Shown: positions 1-9,132, counted from the stretch's first letter. The stretch: DNA of 38,112 nt from Bacillota bacterium (GCA_012799185.1 JAAZLS010000037.1:1-38112), one strand, 5' to 3'. A program made the numbers and translations. The notes: generated by a model not told the origin, from the letters alone.

Positions 1-837
1 ATATCCCACCCCCGCCATGACCAAGCTATCGCCGGAAATCTCCAGACTATCAAGATATGTAGAGCGCATTTCTGTGCTCCCCAGGGCCAGGCGCAGGGAG
101 GCAGCCGGGGTCTCCACGCCATTAAAAGTTAACCGGGTAGCCCGCCCCGAGGGGCCCCTGGCCCCAACCGCCACCTCGGAAATCTGCCCTGGATCTGAAC
201 CGGTCACCTCTTCTACCGCTCCCCGGACCGTTTCCAGGGGAAAAGAGGCGCTCCAGGTACCCTCGCTTTCCGGTATTATCTCCCCCCCCGGCGAGGGGAC
301 AATCTGGATATAGGGCGGATTCTTCCCTTTAAACTCCAGCCCTTCGTCGGCCCGGGCTGTTTTAGGCCCAGCATAGGCATGAAACCAGCCCCTGATAAAA
401 TCACCCTGGTAGACAAATACCTGCCCCCGGGTTTTCTCTACCGCCCGTAGCACCTTGTCATTTATCCGGTCGGAGTCGTAGGCCTGGAACTCCTTAATAT
501 CGGTGGAAGCATGGGCATTATGGGCCGGAACCCCACCCCCCTCTTTGATCTTCTGTAGGGTAAAACTGCGGGCCAACATAGCCTGGGCAGCTAAAGCCTC
601 AAGCGCCCAATCCGGATCCATCTCTGCCGCCACTACCCCGGCAATATAGTCCTCCATCGGTAGATATTTAACCTCTTCCTCCCGGTGGAAATAAACCTTT
701 AGGCTCGGTTCAACCCCCTCCTCGCCCCTAATTTCCTCCGGGATTCGGGGGCTGGATTGAAACCAACGGCAACCTCCCCCCACCAGCAGGATTAGGATCA
801 TGATAAAAAGGGCCCTATACGGTTTTCTTATTCTCAT
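1..837 (-). CDS. SpoIID/LytB-family protein (partial, 3' end beyond window)
   Basis: The reading frame starts at an ATG (835-837) preceded by the Shine-Dalgarno-like AAGGAG and runs open for 279 codons off the left edge, so the C-terminus is missing. The N-terminus has basic residues, one hydrophobic segment (about residues 11-22) and a Cys at residue 23, which suggests a membrane-anchored protein or lipoprotein, though the lipobox is weak. Residues about 59-90 hold the SpoIID signature: MEDYIAGVVAAEM, then LEALAAQAMLARS. B. subtilis SpoIID is a lytic transglycosylase used in engulfment. Family members also include the vegetative amidase enhancer LytB, so the sporulation role is inferred. A terminator after the HU gene separates it from upstream genes, so it should have its own promoter, which I could not identify confidently. 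Confidence 0.85.
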   Translation of the reverse strand, partial: MRIRKPYRALFIMILILLVGGGCRWFQSSPRIPEEIRGEEGVEPSLKVYFHREEEVKYLPMEDYIAGVVAAEMDPDWALEALAAQAMLARSFTLQKIKEGGGVPAHNAHASTDIKEFQAYDSDRINDKVLRAVEKTRGQVFVYQGDFIRGWFHAYAGPKTARADEGLEFKGKNPPYIQIVPSPGGEIIPESEGTWSASFPLETVRGAVEEVTGSDPGQISEVAVGARGPSGRATRLTFNGVETPAASLRLALGSTEMRSTYLDSLEISGDSLVMAGVGY

Positions 838-923
838 TGGTAATACTCCTTAGGCCTTATTTGAATCTATTCTTTTTATATAACCTCAAACTTATACCAG
901 GGAGGGAAATTGGAATCTTCTGC

Positions 924-954
924 AAAAAAATCCAGGCCCCATAGTAAGGCCTGG
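924..954 (-). terminator. Rho-independent terminator after HU gene
   Basis: On the minus strand a 7-bp stem (CCAGGCC / GGCCTGG) with a 9-nt loop is followed by A and a run of seven T. It lies 30 nt past the HU stop codon and before the SpoIID-family gene. Confidence 0.9.
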
Positions 955-983
955 ACAAAAAGATAAAACTTTTCAATTTTTGT

Positions 984-1256
984 CTATCTAACCCGGTCTT
1001 TTAGTCTTTTGCCTGCTTTAAATGCCGGCACCTTTAGCGCCGGTATCATTATTTTTTCACCGGTAGCCGGGTTGCGCCCCTCTCGAGCGTCCCGATGACG
1101 GACCTCAAAGGTACCGAACCCGATCACCTGGACCTTTTCCTCGCTGGCGAGACTCTCGATAATAGTATCAAAGACCGCATTTACTACTTTATCGGCTACT
1201 TTTTTAGTAACATCCGTTTTTTCGGAGACAGTTTCAATAAGTTCTGATTTATTCAC
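984..1256 (-). CDS. hup: HU-family DNA-binding protein
   Basis: This is a 90-residue HU, a homodimeric nucleoid protein that bends and compacts DNA. The N-terminal helices ([18 protein letters not shown]) and the DNA-binding arm ([24 protein letters not shown]) match the family. I chose the GTG at 1254-1256 because GGGAGG lies 9 nt upstream and this gives the canonical 90 residues. A longer frame to 1292 would add a non-family N-terminus and run through the predicted -10 region. It follows yabN and ends at its own terminator. In many Clostridia an hup gene sits beside mazG/yabN, so the context fits. Confidence 0.93.
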   Translation of the reverse strand: MNKSELIETVSEKTDVTKKVADKVVNAVFDTIIESLASEEKVQVIGFGTFEVRHRDAREGRNPATGEKIMIPALKVPAFKAGKRLKDRVR

Positions 1257-1291
1257 CTTGTAAATCCCTCCCGATATAAGAAGTTTGGGCA

Positions 1292-1320
1292 ATCATACCA
1301 CATACCTGATTATTCGCTAA
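1292..1320 (-). promoter_or_regulatory. Predicted sigma-A promoter for HU gene
   Basis: A TATGAT -10 (1292-1297) with an extended TGG element lies about 36 nt before the GTG start. The -35 (TTAGCG, 17-nt spacer) is poor, so this is a moderate call resting on the extended -10. Confidence 0.4.
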
Positions 1321-1356
1321 AGTATCATCGGTTCCTGCTTACCTGGTTAATTTCGC

Positions 1357-2787
1357 CTATTGTTTCTTTGCTTCATTCCACCATTGTTCCAACTGTTCCA
1401 GGTTGTAACTCGAAAATGGACGGTTAGAACTCTCCACCTGGCTCTGGATATAATTGAACCGGGTTATAAATTTCTTTACTGCTCCATTTAACACCAGTTC
1501 CGGATTCATTTTTAAAAAGCGGGCTACATTTACCGCCGCGAAAATAAAATCCCCCAGCTCCTCCTCTATCTTGACCCAATCCTCCCGACGGTATGCATCC
1601 TCAAACTCCAGCAACTCTTCTCGGAGCTTCTCCAGGGCACCGTCGATGGTGGACCAGTCAAAACCGACATCAGAGGCCTTTTCCTGTACTTTCAGTGCCT
1701 TCAGCAGCGATGGCAGTCCAAAGCTGGCCGCCTCCAGGTCCAGCACCTTACCCTCCTTTTCCTGTAATTTAATCTGCCTCCACCGCCGGGCAACCTTTTC
1801 CTCCGTGGCGATGCTCTCCTCCCCGAACACGTGGGGATGACGGCGGATCAGCTTGGTAACAATCCCTTCTATCACCTCGTAAATTGTAAAATCCCCGCTC
1901 TCCCGGGCCACCTGGCTATGAAATACCACCTGTAGCAACAGATCCCCCAACTCCTCGCAAAGGGCAGCCTGATCCTGCTGTTCGATAGCGGCCACCACCT
2001 CGTAGGCCTCCTCGACCAGGTAGGGCCTTAAACTCCGGTGATCTTGCCGCCGATCCCAGGGGCAATCACGGCGCAACCGGTCCATCACTTTTAAAAGATG
2101 CCCCAGCCGGTAACCCCCCTTCGGAGGAAGGTAAAGGGCGGTACAGTGGTTAAACCAGGGTCGGCGATCCAACAGGTAAAGGGGGAGTCGCAATATCTTC
2201 CCCCCCGGTAATCCGGCCCCTTTAATTATTGTTACAGGGTAGCCGGCCGGATATAGCTCCAACAGGGCCAACTTAGCCCGAGAGGCTGCACTCCGGTTAT
2301 AGATCTGGCTCAGGATCAGATGCTGGGGACAGGGTTCTAGCAATTGCTCCAGGTGCAATACATCCAACACGGTTACACCGCTTAACAGATCTATTTGCAA
2401 AGCCTCCAAGACCGGCTCAATAAAACTTAGGCCGGCTATAATTCTGACCCGGATCCCTTTCCCGGGTGCTTCGGCCAGCACCTGCTCTACCGCCGCCTCG
2501 CCAACCAACGGATGACCGGGTACCGCATAATAGACTTGCCCGTGGTTTTTTGCAGACCTAATCAATGTTCGCGCTATAGACCGGTATACCTGCTTAAAAC
2601 TTGTACTTGATCTATATAAATGATCAAAGGTCCGATAGGTTATACCCCGCTCGCCCAAATACCCGGCCAGCGGATGCCGGCCGGTCCGTAGGTATAAAGG
2701 TCGCCCCCGCCGGAGCGCCCTTCGGGCCTCCGCCGTTAACTGCCCCGCTCTCCCGGGGCCCAAACCGATAACATGTACGGTCTCCAT
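1357..2787 (-). CDS. yabN: YabN/MazG: tetrapyrrole-methylase-like domain fused to NTP pyrophosphohydrolase
   Basis: A two-domain protein of 476 residues. The first ~210 residues resemble the SAM-dependent tetrapyrrole methylase fold (start HVIGLGPG, later YYAVPGHPLVGEAAV). The rest is a MazG nucleoside triphosphate pyrophosphohydrolase with repeated metal-binding acidic motifs (LVEEAYEVVAAIEQ, CEELGDLLLQVVFHSQ and, in the second half, LREELLEFEDAY and EEELGDFIFAAVNVARF). MazG hydrolyses (d)NTPs to NMPs and is thought to clean nucleotide pools; the role of the fused methylase-like domain is unclear. It starts 10 nt after yabM stops, with AAGGGG before the ATG, so the pair is probably cotranscribed as in Bacillus. 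Confidence 0.93.
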   Translation of the reverse strand: METVHVIGLGPGRAGQLTAEARRALRRGRPLYLRTGRHPLAGYLGERGITYRTFDHLYRSSTSFKQVYRSIARTLIRSAKNHGQVYYAVPGHPLVGEAAVEQVLAEAPGKGIRVRIIAGLSFIEPVLEALQIDLLSGVTVLDVLHLEQLLEPCPQHLILSQIYNRSAASRAKLALLELYPAGYPVTIIKGAGLPGGKILRLPLYLLDRRPWFNHCTALYLPPKGGYRLGHLLKVMDRLRRDCPWDRRQDHRSLRPYLVEEAYEVVAAIEQQDQAALCEELGDLLLQVVFHSQVARESGDFTIYEVIEGIVTKLIRRHPHVFGEESIATEEKVARRWRQIKLQEKEGKVLDLEAASFGLPSLLKALKVQEKASDVGFDWSTIDGALEKLREELLEFEDAYRREDWVKIEEELGDFIFAAVNVARFLKMNPELVLNGAVKKFITRFNYIQSQVESSNRPFSSYNLEQLEQWWNEAKKQ

Positions 2788-2797
2788 ATAATACCCC

Positions 2798-4432
2798 TTA
2801 CTTGCGTAATAGATTGTATCTCCCTGTTAATTTTACCAGGAACCCGCCTAATATGGGCACTAAATTAAGTTCTTCCCGGTTAATACTGCCCGATAGCAAC
2901 AGGGCCAGCCCGTAAATAGCCAGGCCGACAGCGATAGAACCAATTACCGCCACTCCGTTTGCCGGGCCCGGGGCTAGCCAGTAGCCGGCCAGCGGGAAAA
3001 ACCCCCGGTATGCTACATGGACCGCCGCCGCCATTACCACCACCGCTATCCCCGGCCGGATTACCAGTTTCATAGTATTAAATTTCCACCCTGTTAAACG
3101 GGTGAGATAATAGAGGTTGGCAATCGCCGCCACCGCCAACCCGATCAGGGAGGCCACCGCCGCCCCAACCACGTTCCAGACCGGGTTGGCAGTTAAAAAC
3201 CAGCAAAGGATAGCCTTGACAGCCCCACCGTAAACCATGTTCAACACCGGGATAGTAGGGCGACCTAGCCCCTGCATAATATTGGTACTGGTAATATAGA
3301 GGGAAAGGGCAATTACCGACCAGGAGAGGGCTGCCAGGGGAGCGGCCGCCTCTACGGCCTCGGAGGTAAATAAAAATACAGTGATCGGGGCGGCCAAGAT
3401 ATAGAGGCCGACCGCCGCCGGCAGAGAGAACAAGACGGTAATCTTAATTGCCAGGTCGGTCCGGCCAGTGATCAATTCGCGGTTTTTCCGAGCCAAGGCT
3501 TCAGATATTGCCGGAACTAGGCTTACCCCCAAGGCTATGACAACTACGTTGGGAAAATAGATTACGGAGCTGGCCATACCGGTTAACTGCCCGTACAAAG
3601 CCGTAGCCCGATCTACAGTGAACCCGGCCACCTGGAGCCGGCGGGTCACCAGGCCCAGATCAATTAAAGTAAATAGCTGCATGATCAGGCTGCCCAAGGT
3701 AATCGGCACCGCCAACCGGAGGATTTGGCTGACAATTTTGGAAAAGCCTGCCCCGGGGAGGGCGCGACGGGATACCTGCCCCTTAAACCGGGGCCTATCC
3801 CAAAAATAGATAATTAGTAATACGGCCAGGCCTAACACACTACCGGCCACCGCGCCAAAAGAGGCACCGGCGGCGGCAAATTCCAGGCCTCTGGGCAAAA
3901 GTGTAATGACCAGGTAAAGCGAGGCGATCACCCTCCCCAGCTGTTCAACCAGCTGGGAGATAGCCGTCGGGAGCATCCTTTGACGGCCCTGGAAATATCC
4001 CCTAAATACAGACATCATCGTTACAAAAAATATAGCCGGGGCGATCGCCGCCAACGAATTATACGCCAGAGGTTGCCTGATAATTACTTCTGCAATATAG
4101 CCGGCTCCCCCCAGCATGGCCAGGGTAATTACTAATCCAGTCAGGGTAAGGATGATCAAGGCAATACGAAATACCCGGAAGGCCTGCCTGTAGTTGGAAA
4201 GGGCTAAATTTTCTGCAATTAGCTTTGAAATAGCTACCGGGATCCCGGCGGTGGAGATCGTCAGTAAAGTCGAAAATACGGGATAGGCCATTTGGTAAAG
4301 CCCGATCCCCTGATCCCCTAACAGGCCCGGAGATGCTAGAATGATGCGTAGGGCGGCCCCCATCAGGCGCACTACCACCCCCGCCGCCGCCAGTATAGCC
4401 GCCCCTCTGACAAAGGTATTATGGCTGGACAA
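2798..4432 (-). CDS. yabM: YabM/SpoVB-like polysaccharide flippase (MATE/MVF superfamily)
   Basis: A 544-residue polytopic membrane protein with about 14 hydrophobic segments and no large soluble domain. It resembles the SpoVB/MurJ/YabM group, which flips lipid-linked cell-wall or polysaccharide precursors across the membrane. The segment KLTGMASSVIYFPNVVVIALGVSLVPAISEA-like (here GQLTGMASSVIYFP ... SLVPAISEALAR) and LYQMAYPVFSTLLTIS near the N-terminus are typical. The TTG start has GGAGG 7 nt upstream. Position between spoVT and yabN matches B. subtilis yabM; sequence alone does not distinguish a spore-cortex role (SpoVB) from a general one. Confidence 0.88.
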   Translation of the reverse strand: MSSHNTFVRGAAILAAAGVVVRLMGAALRIILASPGLLGDQGIGLYQMAYPVFSTLLTISTAGIPVAISKLIAENLALSNYRQAFRVFRIALIILTLTGLVITLAMLGGAGYIAEVIIRQPLAYNSLAAIAPAIFFVTMMSVFRGYFQGRQRMLPTAISQLVEQLGRVIASLYLVITLLPRGLEFAAAGASFGAVAGSVLGLAVLLIIYFWDRPRFKGQVSRRALPGAGFSKIVSQILRLAVPITLGSLIMQLFTLIDLGLVTRRLQVAGFTVDRATALYGQLTGMASSVIYFPNVVVIALGVSLVPAISEALARKNRELITGRTDLAIKITVLFSLPAAVGLYILAAPITVFLFTSEAVEAAAPLAALSWSVIALSLYITSTNIMQGLGRPTIPVLNMVYGGAVKAILCWFLTANPVWNVVGAAVASLIGLAVAAIANLYYLTRLTGWKFNTMKLVIRPGIAVVVMAAAVHVAYRGFFPLAGYWLAPGPANGVAVIGSIAVGLAIYGLALLLSGSINREELNLVPILGGFLVKLTGRYNLLRK

Positions 4433-4454
4433 AGCCCTTCCTCCCCCATTAAAA

Positions 4455-4470
4455 TCTATCTATCTATCTA
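4455..4470. repeat. Short tetranucleotide repeat (TCTA x4)
   Basis: Four exact copies of TCTA lie in the 79-nt gap between spoVT and yabM, about 22 nt before the yabM start. It is short and may be chance. Confidence 0.6.
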
Positions 4471-4511
4471 CTACCGCTCGGTTTTGCCCGGCAAAAACGA
4501 TCATTAAGCTG

Positions 4512-5066
4512 TCATTGTTCCATCTGTTTGGCCAGGAAGGAGGCGGCTGTTTCCGCCATCTTCATCTCCAGATCAGTCATTATTACCGCCGGATCCCTGC
4601 TACCCATAATTACCGCCCCTATAGGGTCCCCTTCACAAACTATCGGCGCAATAATTTCGTTGGCAAAACGCGGAGCACCATCTTCCTCTCGATCCCGGTA
4701 CAGATCATGTTCGCTGGTGCCATTTATTAATACCGGCCTTCGACCCTCAATAACCTGTTCCACGGTGCTGCTTAGGGGGCGATTAACAAATTCTTTCTTG
4801 GGCGCCCCAGAAACTGCAATTATAACGTCCCGATCGGCGATGCAGGCGATATGACCCAACGATTCGTTGAGGGCATCGGCATACTCCTGGGCAAATTCGC
4901 CCAGCTCACCAATCGGTGAATATTTCTTAAGAATAACTTCCCCATCCCGATCAACAAAGATTTCCAAAGGATCGCCATCCCTAATTCTCAGGGTCCTTCT
5001 AATTTCCTTGGGAATTACTACCCGGCCCAGATCGTCGATCCGCCGTACAATCCCGGTGGCCTTCAA
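4512..5066 (-). CDS. spoVT: Stage V sporulation protein T
   Basis: A 184-residue regulator of forespore (sigma-G) genes. The N-terminal ~50 residues are an AbrB-like swapped-hairpin DNA-binding domain (MKATGIVRRIDDLGRVVIPKEIRR), and the remainder is the GAF-like C-terminal domain (EQVIEGRRPVLINGT; IGAVIMGSRDP). The TTG start has GGGGGAG 6 nt upstream. Length and position directly after mfd match B. subtilis SpoVT. A sigma-G-like promoter lies about 50-80 nt upstream, in keeping with its known forespore expression. Confidence 0.97.
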   Translation of the reverse strand: MKATGIVRRIDDLGRVVIPKEIRRTLRIRDGDPLEIFVDRDGEVILKKYSPIGELGEFAQEYADALNESLGHIACIADRDVIIAVSGAPKKEFVNRPLSSTVEQVIEGRRPVLINGTSEHDLYRDREEDGAPRFANEIIAPIVCEGDPIGAVIMGSRDPAVIMTDLEMKMAETAASFLAKQMEQ

Positions 5067-5115
5067 GTCCGTCTCCCCCTTTGTTGGTTGCGTAAAACTG
5101 CCAAACTTTCCTTGT

Positions 5116-5146
5116 TAGTATTCATCCAAGGATAGGGTTTTATACA
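5116..5146 (-). promoter_or_regulatory. Predicted sigma-G promoter for spoVT
   Basis: On the minus strand TGTATA (5141-5146) is followed after 18 nt by AATACTA (5116-5122). The sigma-G consensus is roughly TGnATA, 17-18 nt, CATACTA, so six of seven -10 positions agree. B. subtilis spoVT is transcribed by sigma-G. Confidence 0.55.
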
Positions 5147-5173
5147 TCATGGGCCTATTTTACAATCCTTGCC

Positions 5174-8100
5174 TTAGTTAACCGTCGCCGCCGGTTCCTG
5201 TTGGCAAACTAGATCCCGCCAGCGGGATAACCACTCGATTAAAGCCGGTAATACCGGTTGCCCCGGGGCCAGCTTAATCACTACTGTATTTTTATCCGGC
5301 AAGGTAATCTTCACCCCGAAATCCCGGACCATGGGCCGAAGAAGCCTGGGATCTGGCCGGGCAATCCGGTTGAACCGGATTGCCGCGCCCCCGGGCCGCT
5401 GCTCAATCGATCCGACTCCCACCTCCAGGGCTAATCCCCTTAGTCGGGCTACCCCCAACAGGTTTATTACGGGAAGGGGGAGCGCTCCATAACGATCCTT
5501 TAGTTCCTCCTCCAAGGCTGTTAATTCGTGCTCCGAAGGCGAAGCATAAATTCTCTGGTAGAAATCAATCTTCTGGTCCTGGCTAACGATATAAGAACCG
5601 GGAATAAAGGCGCTTACCTTTAGGTTGATCGTGGGTAGGGAGGTCGGTTTTTCCCTTTTCTCCTGTTTTAAATCGGCAATTGCCTCTTCCAGGAGACGGC
5701 AATACAGATCGAAACCGACCGCCACCATAAAGCCATGTTGCTCGGCACCCAGGATATTCCCGGCACCGCGGATCTCCAAATCTTTTAAAGCAATCTTGAA
5801 CCCGGATCCCAGCTCGGTAAAGTCTTTAATCGCCTGTAACCTCTTCTTCGATTCCCCAGTAAGGATCTTGTCCTTATTGTAAGTTAAAAAAGCATAGGCC
5901 AGCCGGTTGGAGCGGCCTACCCGCCCCCGGAGCTGGTAGAGCTGGGCCAGGCCAAATTTATCAGCTTCATGAATAATCATGGTATTGACGTTGGGAATAT
6001 CGAGCCCCGCCTCAACAATAGTGGTGCTCACCAGAACATCATATTTTTGGTCTAAAAAATCGCTCATCACCTGTTCCAACCTTGCCTCCGCCATCTGGCC
6101 ATGGCCGACCGCTATCCGGGCTTGCGGTACGAGTTTACTCAAATATTCGGCAAAGGCATTAATCCCTCGCACCCGGTTGAAAACGTAGTAGACCTGCCCC
6201 TGGCGCTTAATTTCCCGCTGAATCGCCTCAATTATCAACTGGTCCGAATGCTCCACGACAAAGGTTTGGACTGGGTAGCGGTTCTCCGGAGGGGTCTCAA
6301 TTACGCTTAAGTCCCTAACCCCAACTATCGAAAGATGCAGGGTACGGGGAATCGGGGTGGCGGTCATGGTGAGGACATCCACCTCTAACCGCATTTTCTT
6401 TAGCCTTTCTTTATGACGAACCCCGAAGCGCTGCTCTTCATCGATTATCAACAACCCCAGGTCAGAAAATTTCACATCCTTGGATAGTAGGCGGTGGGTA
6501 CCGATAATAATATCGATCTCCCCCCGGGCCAGCTGTTTTAAAATTTCCTTCTGTCGAGAAGGTGAAACAAAACGGCTAATTTGGGCCACCTTTAGCGGAA
6601 AATCAGCCAGGCGCTCCTCAAAGGTACGATAGTGCTGCTGGGCTAGGATAGTGGTGGGGACCAGGAGGGCCACCTGTTTTCCCTCCAGCGCCACCTTAAA
6701 AGAGGCCCTTAACGCCACCTCGGTCTTTCCATAACCTACATCGCCACAGATCAGGCGATCCATCGGCTGAGGTTTTTCCAGATCGCGTTTAACCGCGGCG
6801 ATCGCCTGCAACTGGTCGGGTGTCTCCTCATAGGGAAATCGGTCCTCAAACTCCTGCTGCCAGGGGTGATCCGGCCCAAAGGCATAGCCGGTAGAGGCCT
6901 GGCGGCGGGCATAGATTGACAACAGCTCACCGGCCATCTCCCGAATGGAGGAGCTGACCCGACTTTTTAGGCGGGACCACTCCCCGCCGCCCAGGCTATG
7001 AAGGGTGGGAACCTTACCCTGGCTGCCGATATACTTTTGAATAAGCTGGATCTGATCCACCGGGATATAGAGACGGTCTGTTCCCCGGTATTTAACCTGT
7101 AAGTAATCCTTTTTTAAACCGTTAACCTCCAACGCCGTTAAACCCAGGTATTTCCCAATCCCGTGCTGCTCATGAACCACGTAGTCACCGGCGCTGAGTT
7201 CGCGGTAGTCCCGTAAATGAATACCTTCTTGGCGCCGACCCAACGCCCTTTTTTTACGGCGGCGGGGAACCAGGTTTCGTTCAGAAATCACCACTAATTG
7301 CAGCGAAGGTAAAATAAAGCTGCTGTCCAACCCGGCTACCGCTATCTTCAACTGTCCCCTCTCCGGGAGGGCGGCTCCCTCCTCTTCCCCCCCGGTTACC
7401 GGTAGGTTTAACTTTGCCAGCTCCCGTTGTAATAGCTCCTCCCGGTTACTATTTGCCGCCAGGAGCGCAACCCGGTAACCTTCCTGTAACCACCCCCGTA
7501 CATCGGCCTGAAATAGCTCCCACTGGCCATAGTAATGGGGGACCCCCTTTACCTCCAGGCTATACTGCTCCCCGGGAAGGAAAAATTGCCCCCCGGGAAA
7601 GAGGGATAGGGAGAGGATCGGCCGGGGAATACCCGCCAACAGCTCCTGTTCATTAAACACTGGGGCCGGGAGATCCGGCAAGAACTCACCCTGTAAGATG
7701 CAGCCCCGGTAATGATCCTCCAGCTCCCTTCGCAGGCGCCCCCCCTGGTCGGCCAACCGGGCCGGCTCATCCAGAATAATAAGGGAACGCCGGCTTAAAT
7801 AATGTAACGGAGAGGCCCCCGGGCCATAAAAATAGGAGAAGTAAACCGGGAGCATCTCCAGCCCCTCTGGTTCGCCCAACCGCTCTAGATACCGGTTGAT
7901 TTTCCGTTGCAAATTATCGGCGGCATCGGCCCGTCGGTTCCTGGCTAACCGGGCGATCACCTCCGCAGCCTCCCGGCGCAGCTCCCCCTCCTTCTCCCGG
8001 TACCTTTCCGGTGTTAGGATTAGTTCAAAAGCCGGGCTAACATTGACCGCCGGCAGGGTACCGGTCGAGCGTTGAGTCCGGTAATCAAAAGAGCGCAGGG

Positions 8101-8719
8101 AGGCAATGGTATCGTCAAAAAGCTCCAACCGGATCGCCTCCTCCCGCTCCGGGGGAAAAATATCGAGAATCTCCCCCCGGACACTGAACTGCCCCTTGCC
8201 CTCGATCAGGGGGACCCGGTAATAACCGAGTTCCGCCATGCGGTTGACCAGGTAATCGCGATCTACCCGCTGCTCCGGTTCTAATTTTAAGGTAAGATCA
8301 CGCCAATAGTCCGGCGGAAGAGATCGGTTAAAGACCGCCCCTAGAGAGGCTACATAGATGCCCTCTTTTCCAGAGATAGCCCAGTTAAGAAAGTGGAGAC
8401 GCTGTTGCGAGGGCTCGGAACTCCGGCTCAACAGATCCCCGGTAACAAAGAGCTCCCGGGGGGGGAGAAGGTGCACGCGGGAGCGGGGGAAATAGACCAA
8501 GAGCTCCTCGTAGATCTCTTCCGCCCGGGAGGCATCGGCAGCGATGAGCAATATCGGCCGATAGAGGTGACCGGCTAATCCGGCAATTAAAAAGCCCCCG
8601 GCAGTAGGGTCTACACCCTGTACCGAGGCGCGATAGCCGGGTATGGATTGAATCCCAGCCTTTAAGTTGGTAAAGAGTGGGGTGTTAGCCCAAAGCTTCA
8701 ACCAATGTTGCAAAAACAT
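5174..8719 (-). CDS. mfd: Transcription-repair coupling factor Mfd
   Basis: A full-length 1181-residue Mfd. It displaces stalled RNA polymerase and recruits UvrA to the damaged template strand. In order: a UvrB-like N-terminal region, the RNA-polymerase-interacting domain (YVVHEQHGIGKYLGL), then a RecG-like translocase with Walker A (CGDVGYGKTEVALRA), the Walker B/DEEQ motif (LLIIDEEQRFG), TATPIPRTL and the TRG-like region QLYQLRGRVGRS, and the C-terminal TRCF domain. The gene follows fin with a 71-nt gap and precedes spoVT, the standard Firmicutes order. The ATG start is preceded by AAGGAG. Confidence 0.98.
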   Translation of the reverse strand: MFLQHWLKLWANTPLFTNLKAGIQSIPGYRASVQGVDPTAGGFLIAGLAGHLYRPILLIAADASRAEEIYEELLVYFPRSRVHLLPPRELFVTGDLLSRSSEPSQQRLHFLNWAISGKEGIYVASLGAVFNRSLPPDYWRDLTLKLEPEQRVDRDYLVNRMAELGYYRVPLIEGKGQFSVRGEILDIFPPEREEAIRLELFDDTIASLRSFDYRTQRSTGTLPAVNVSPAFELILTPERYREKEGELRREAAEVIARLARNRRADAADNLQRKINRYLERLGEPEGLEMLPVYFSYFYGPGASPLHYLSRRSLIILDEPARLADQGGRLRRELEDHYRGCILQGEFLPDLPAPVFNEQELLAGIPRPILSLSLFPGGQFFLPGEQYSLEVKGVPHYYGQWELFQADVRGWLQEGYRVALLAANSNREELLQRELAKLNLPVTGGEEEGAALPERGQLKIAVAGLDSSFILPSLQLVVISERNLVPRRRKKRALGRRQEGIHLRDYRELSAGDYVVHEQHGIGKYLGLTALEVNGLKKDYLQVKYRGTDRLYIPVDQIQLIQKYIGSQGKVPTLHSLGGGEWSRLKSRVSSSIREMAGELLSIYARRQASTGYAFGPDHPWQQEFEDRFPYEETPDQLQAIAAVKRDLEKPQPMDRLICGDVGYGKTEVALRASFKVALEGKQVALLVPTTILAQQHYRTFEERLADFPLKVAQISRFVSPSRQKEILKQLARGEIDIIIGTHRLLSKDVKFSDLGLLIIDEEQRFGVRHKERLKKMRLEVDVLTMTATPIPRTLHLSIVGVRDLSVIETPPENRYPVQTFVVEHSDQLIIEAIQREIKRQGQVYYVFNRVRGINAFAEYLSKLVPQARIAVGHGQMAEARLEQVMSDFLDQKYDVLVSTTIVEAGLDIPNVNTMIIHEADKFGLAQLYQLRGRVGRSNRLAYAFLTYNKDKILTGESKKRLQAIKDFTELGSGFKIALKDLEIRGAGNILGAEQHGFMVAVGFDLYCRLLEEAIADLKQEKREKPTSLPTINLKVSAFIPGSYIVSQDQKIDFYQRIYASPSEHELTALEEELKDRYGALPLPVINLLGVARLRGLALEVGVGSIEQRPGGAAIRFNRIARPDPRLLRPMVRDFGVKITLPDKNTVVIKLAPGQPVLPALIEWLSRWRDLVCQQEPAATVN

Positions 8720-8790
8720 ATTTCTCCTTCCGGGAAGAGCGGGTTTTGGAATGTTTCCGCAATTAAAATTGTCACCCGATCTCCCCTTGC

Positions 8791-9027
8791 TCAGGAATCG
8801 GGTGGCAGTAAAACTGTGTCATTACTCCTATTCCGCTTAAAACCAACATTCTCCGCACACGAATCACAGAGGGAATAGATAAATAGATCACCGGTGGCGC
8901 TCTTTATTATATCTTCCTTCCCCTGTGCCGTCAACAAATCTACCCCCAGCTGCTCCCCCTCTGACCGGGTTAGACAGAGCTCGCCGATCAACGCTCCACA
9001 ACCCTGGCAAATAAATGTAGCTCTCAA
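8791..9027 (-). CDS. fin: Fin (YabK) anti-sigma-F factor homolog
   Basis: A 78-residue protein with two CxxC pairs (ICQGCGALIG near the N-terminus and LCDSCAENV near the C-terminus) and the intervening LLTAQGKEDIIKSATGD region, aligning by eye with B. subtilis Fin (76 residues). Fin inhibits sigma-F late in forespore development to allow the switch to sigma-G. I chose the TTG at 9025-9027 because GGAGAA lies 6 nt upstream; an upstream in-frame start at 9054 would add nine residues not expected in the family. Position before mfd is diagnostic. A sigma-F-like promoter lies just upstream. Confidence 0.88.
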   Translation of the reverse strand: MRATFICQGCGALIGELCLTRSEGEQLGVDLLTAQGKEDIIKSATGDLFIYSLCDSCAENVGFKRNRSNDTVLLPPDS

Positions 9028-9066
9028 CTTGAATTCTCCATAAATAATGGTCAACGGCTCCCCTAT

Positions 9067-9095
9067 AGGTTGCCCCGCCGGTTCCTTAATTATCC
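9067..9095 (-). promoter_or_regulatory. Predicted sigma-F promoter for fin
   Basis: On the minus strand GGATA (9091-9095) is separated by 15 nt from GGGCAACCT (9067-9075). The sigma-F pattern is roughly GYATA, 15 nt, GGnnAnAMT. The start point would fall about 35 nt before the TTG start of fin, which is itself a sigma-F target in B. subtilis. Confidence 0.45.
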
Positions 9096-9108
9096 CGCCA
9101 CCAGAGAA

Positions 9109-9125
9109 GGTCGGCCGCCCCGACC
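9109..9125 (-). terminator. Weak hairpin after pheA, possible terminator
   Basis: A 6-bp stem GGTCGG / CCGACC with a 5-nt loop lies 8 nt past the pheA stop, followed by TTCTCT on the minus strand. The U-tract is poor. Confidence 0.3.
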
Positions 9126-9132
9126 CCGTTCC

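Noticed and set aside
838-923. A sigma-E promoter for the SpoIID-family gene.
   Set aside because: The AT-rich stretch has no CATACA-like -10 with a matching -35.
4455-4470. TCTA x4 as a phase-variation tract for yabM.
   Set aside because: Only four copies, outside the coding frame and not between promoter elements I can define; chance is likely.
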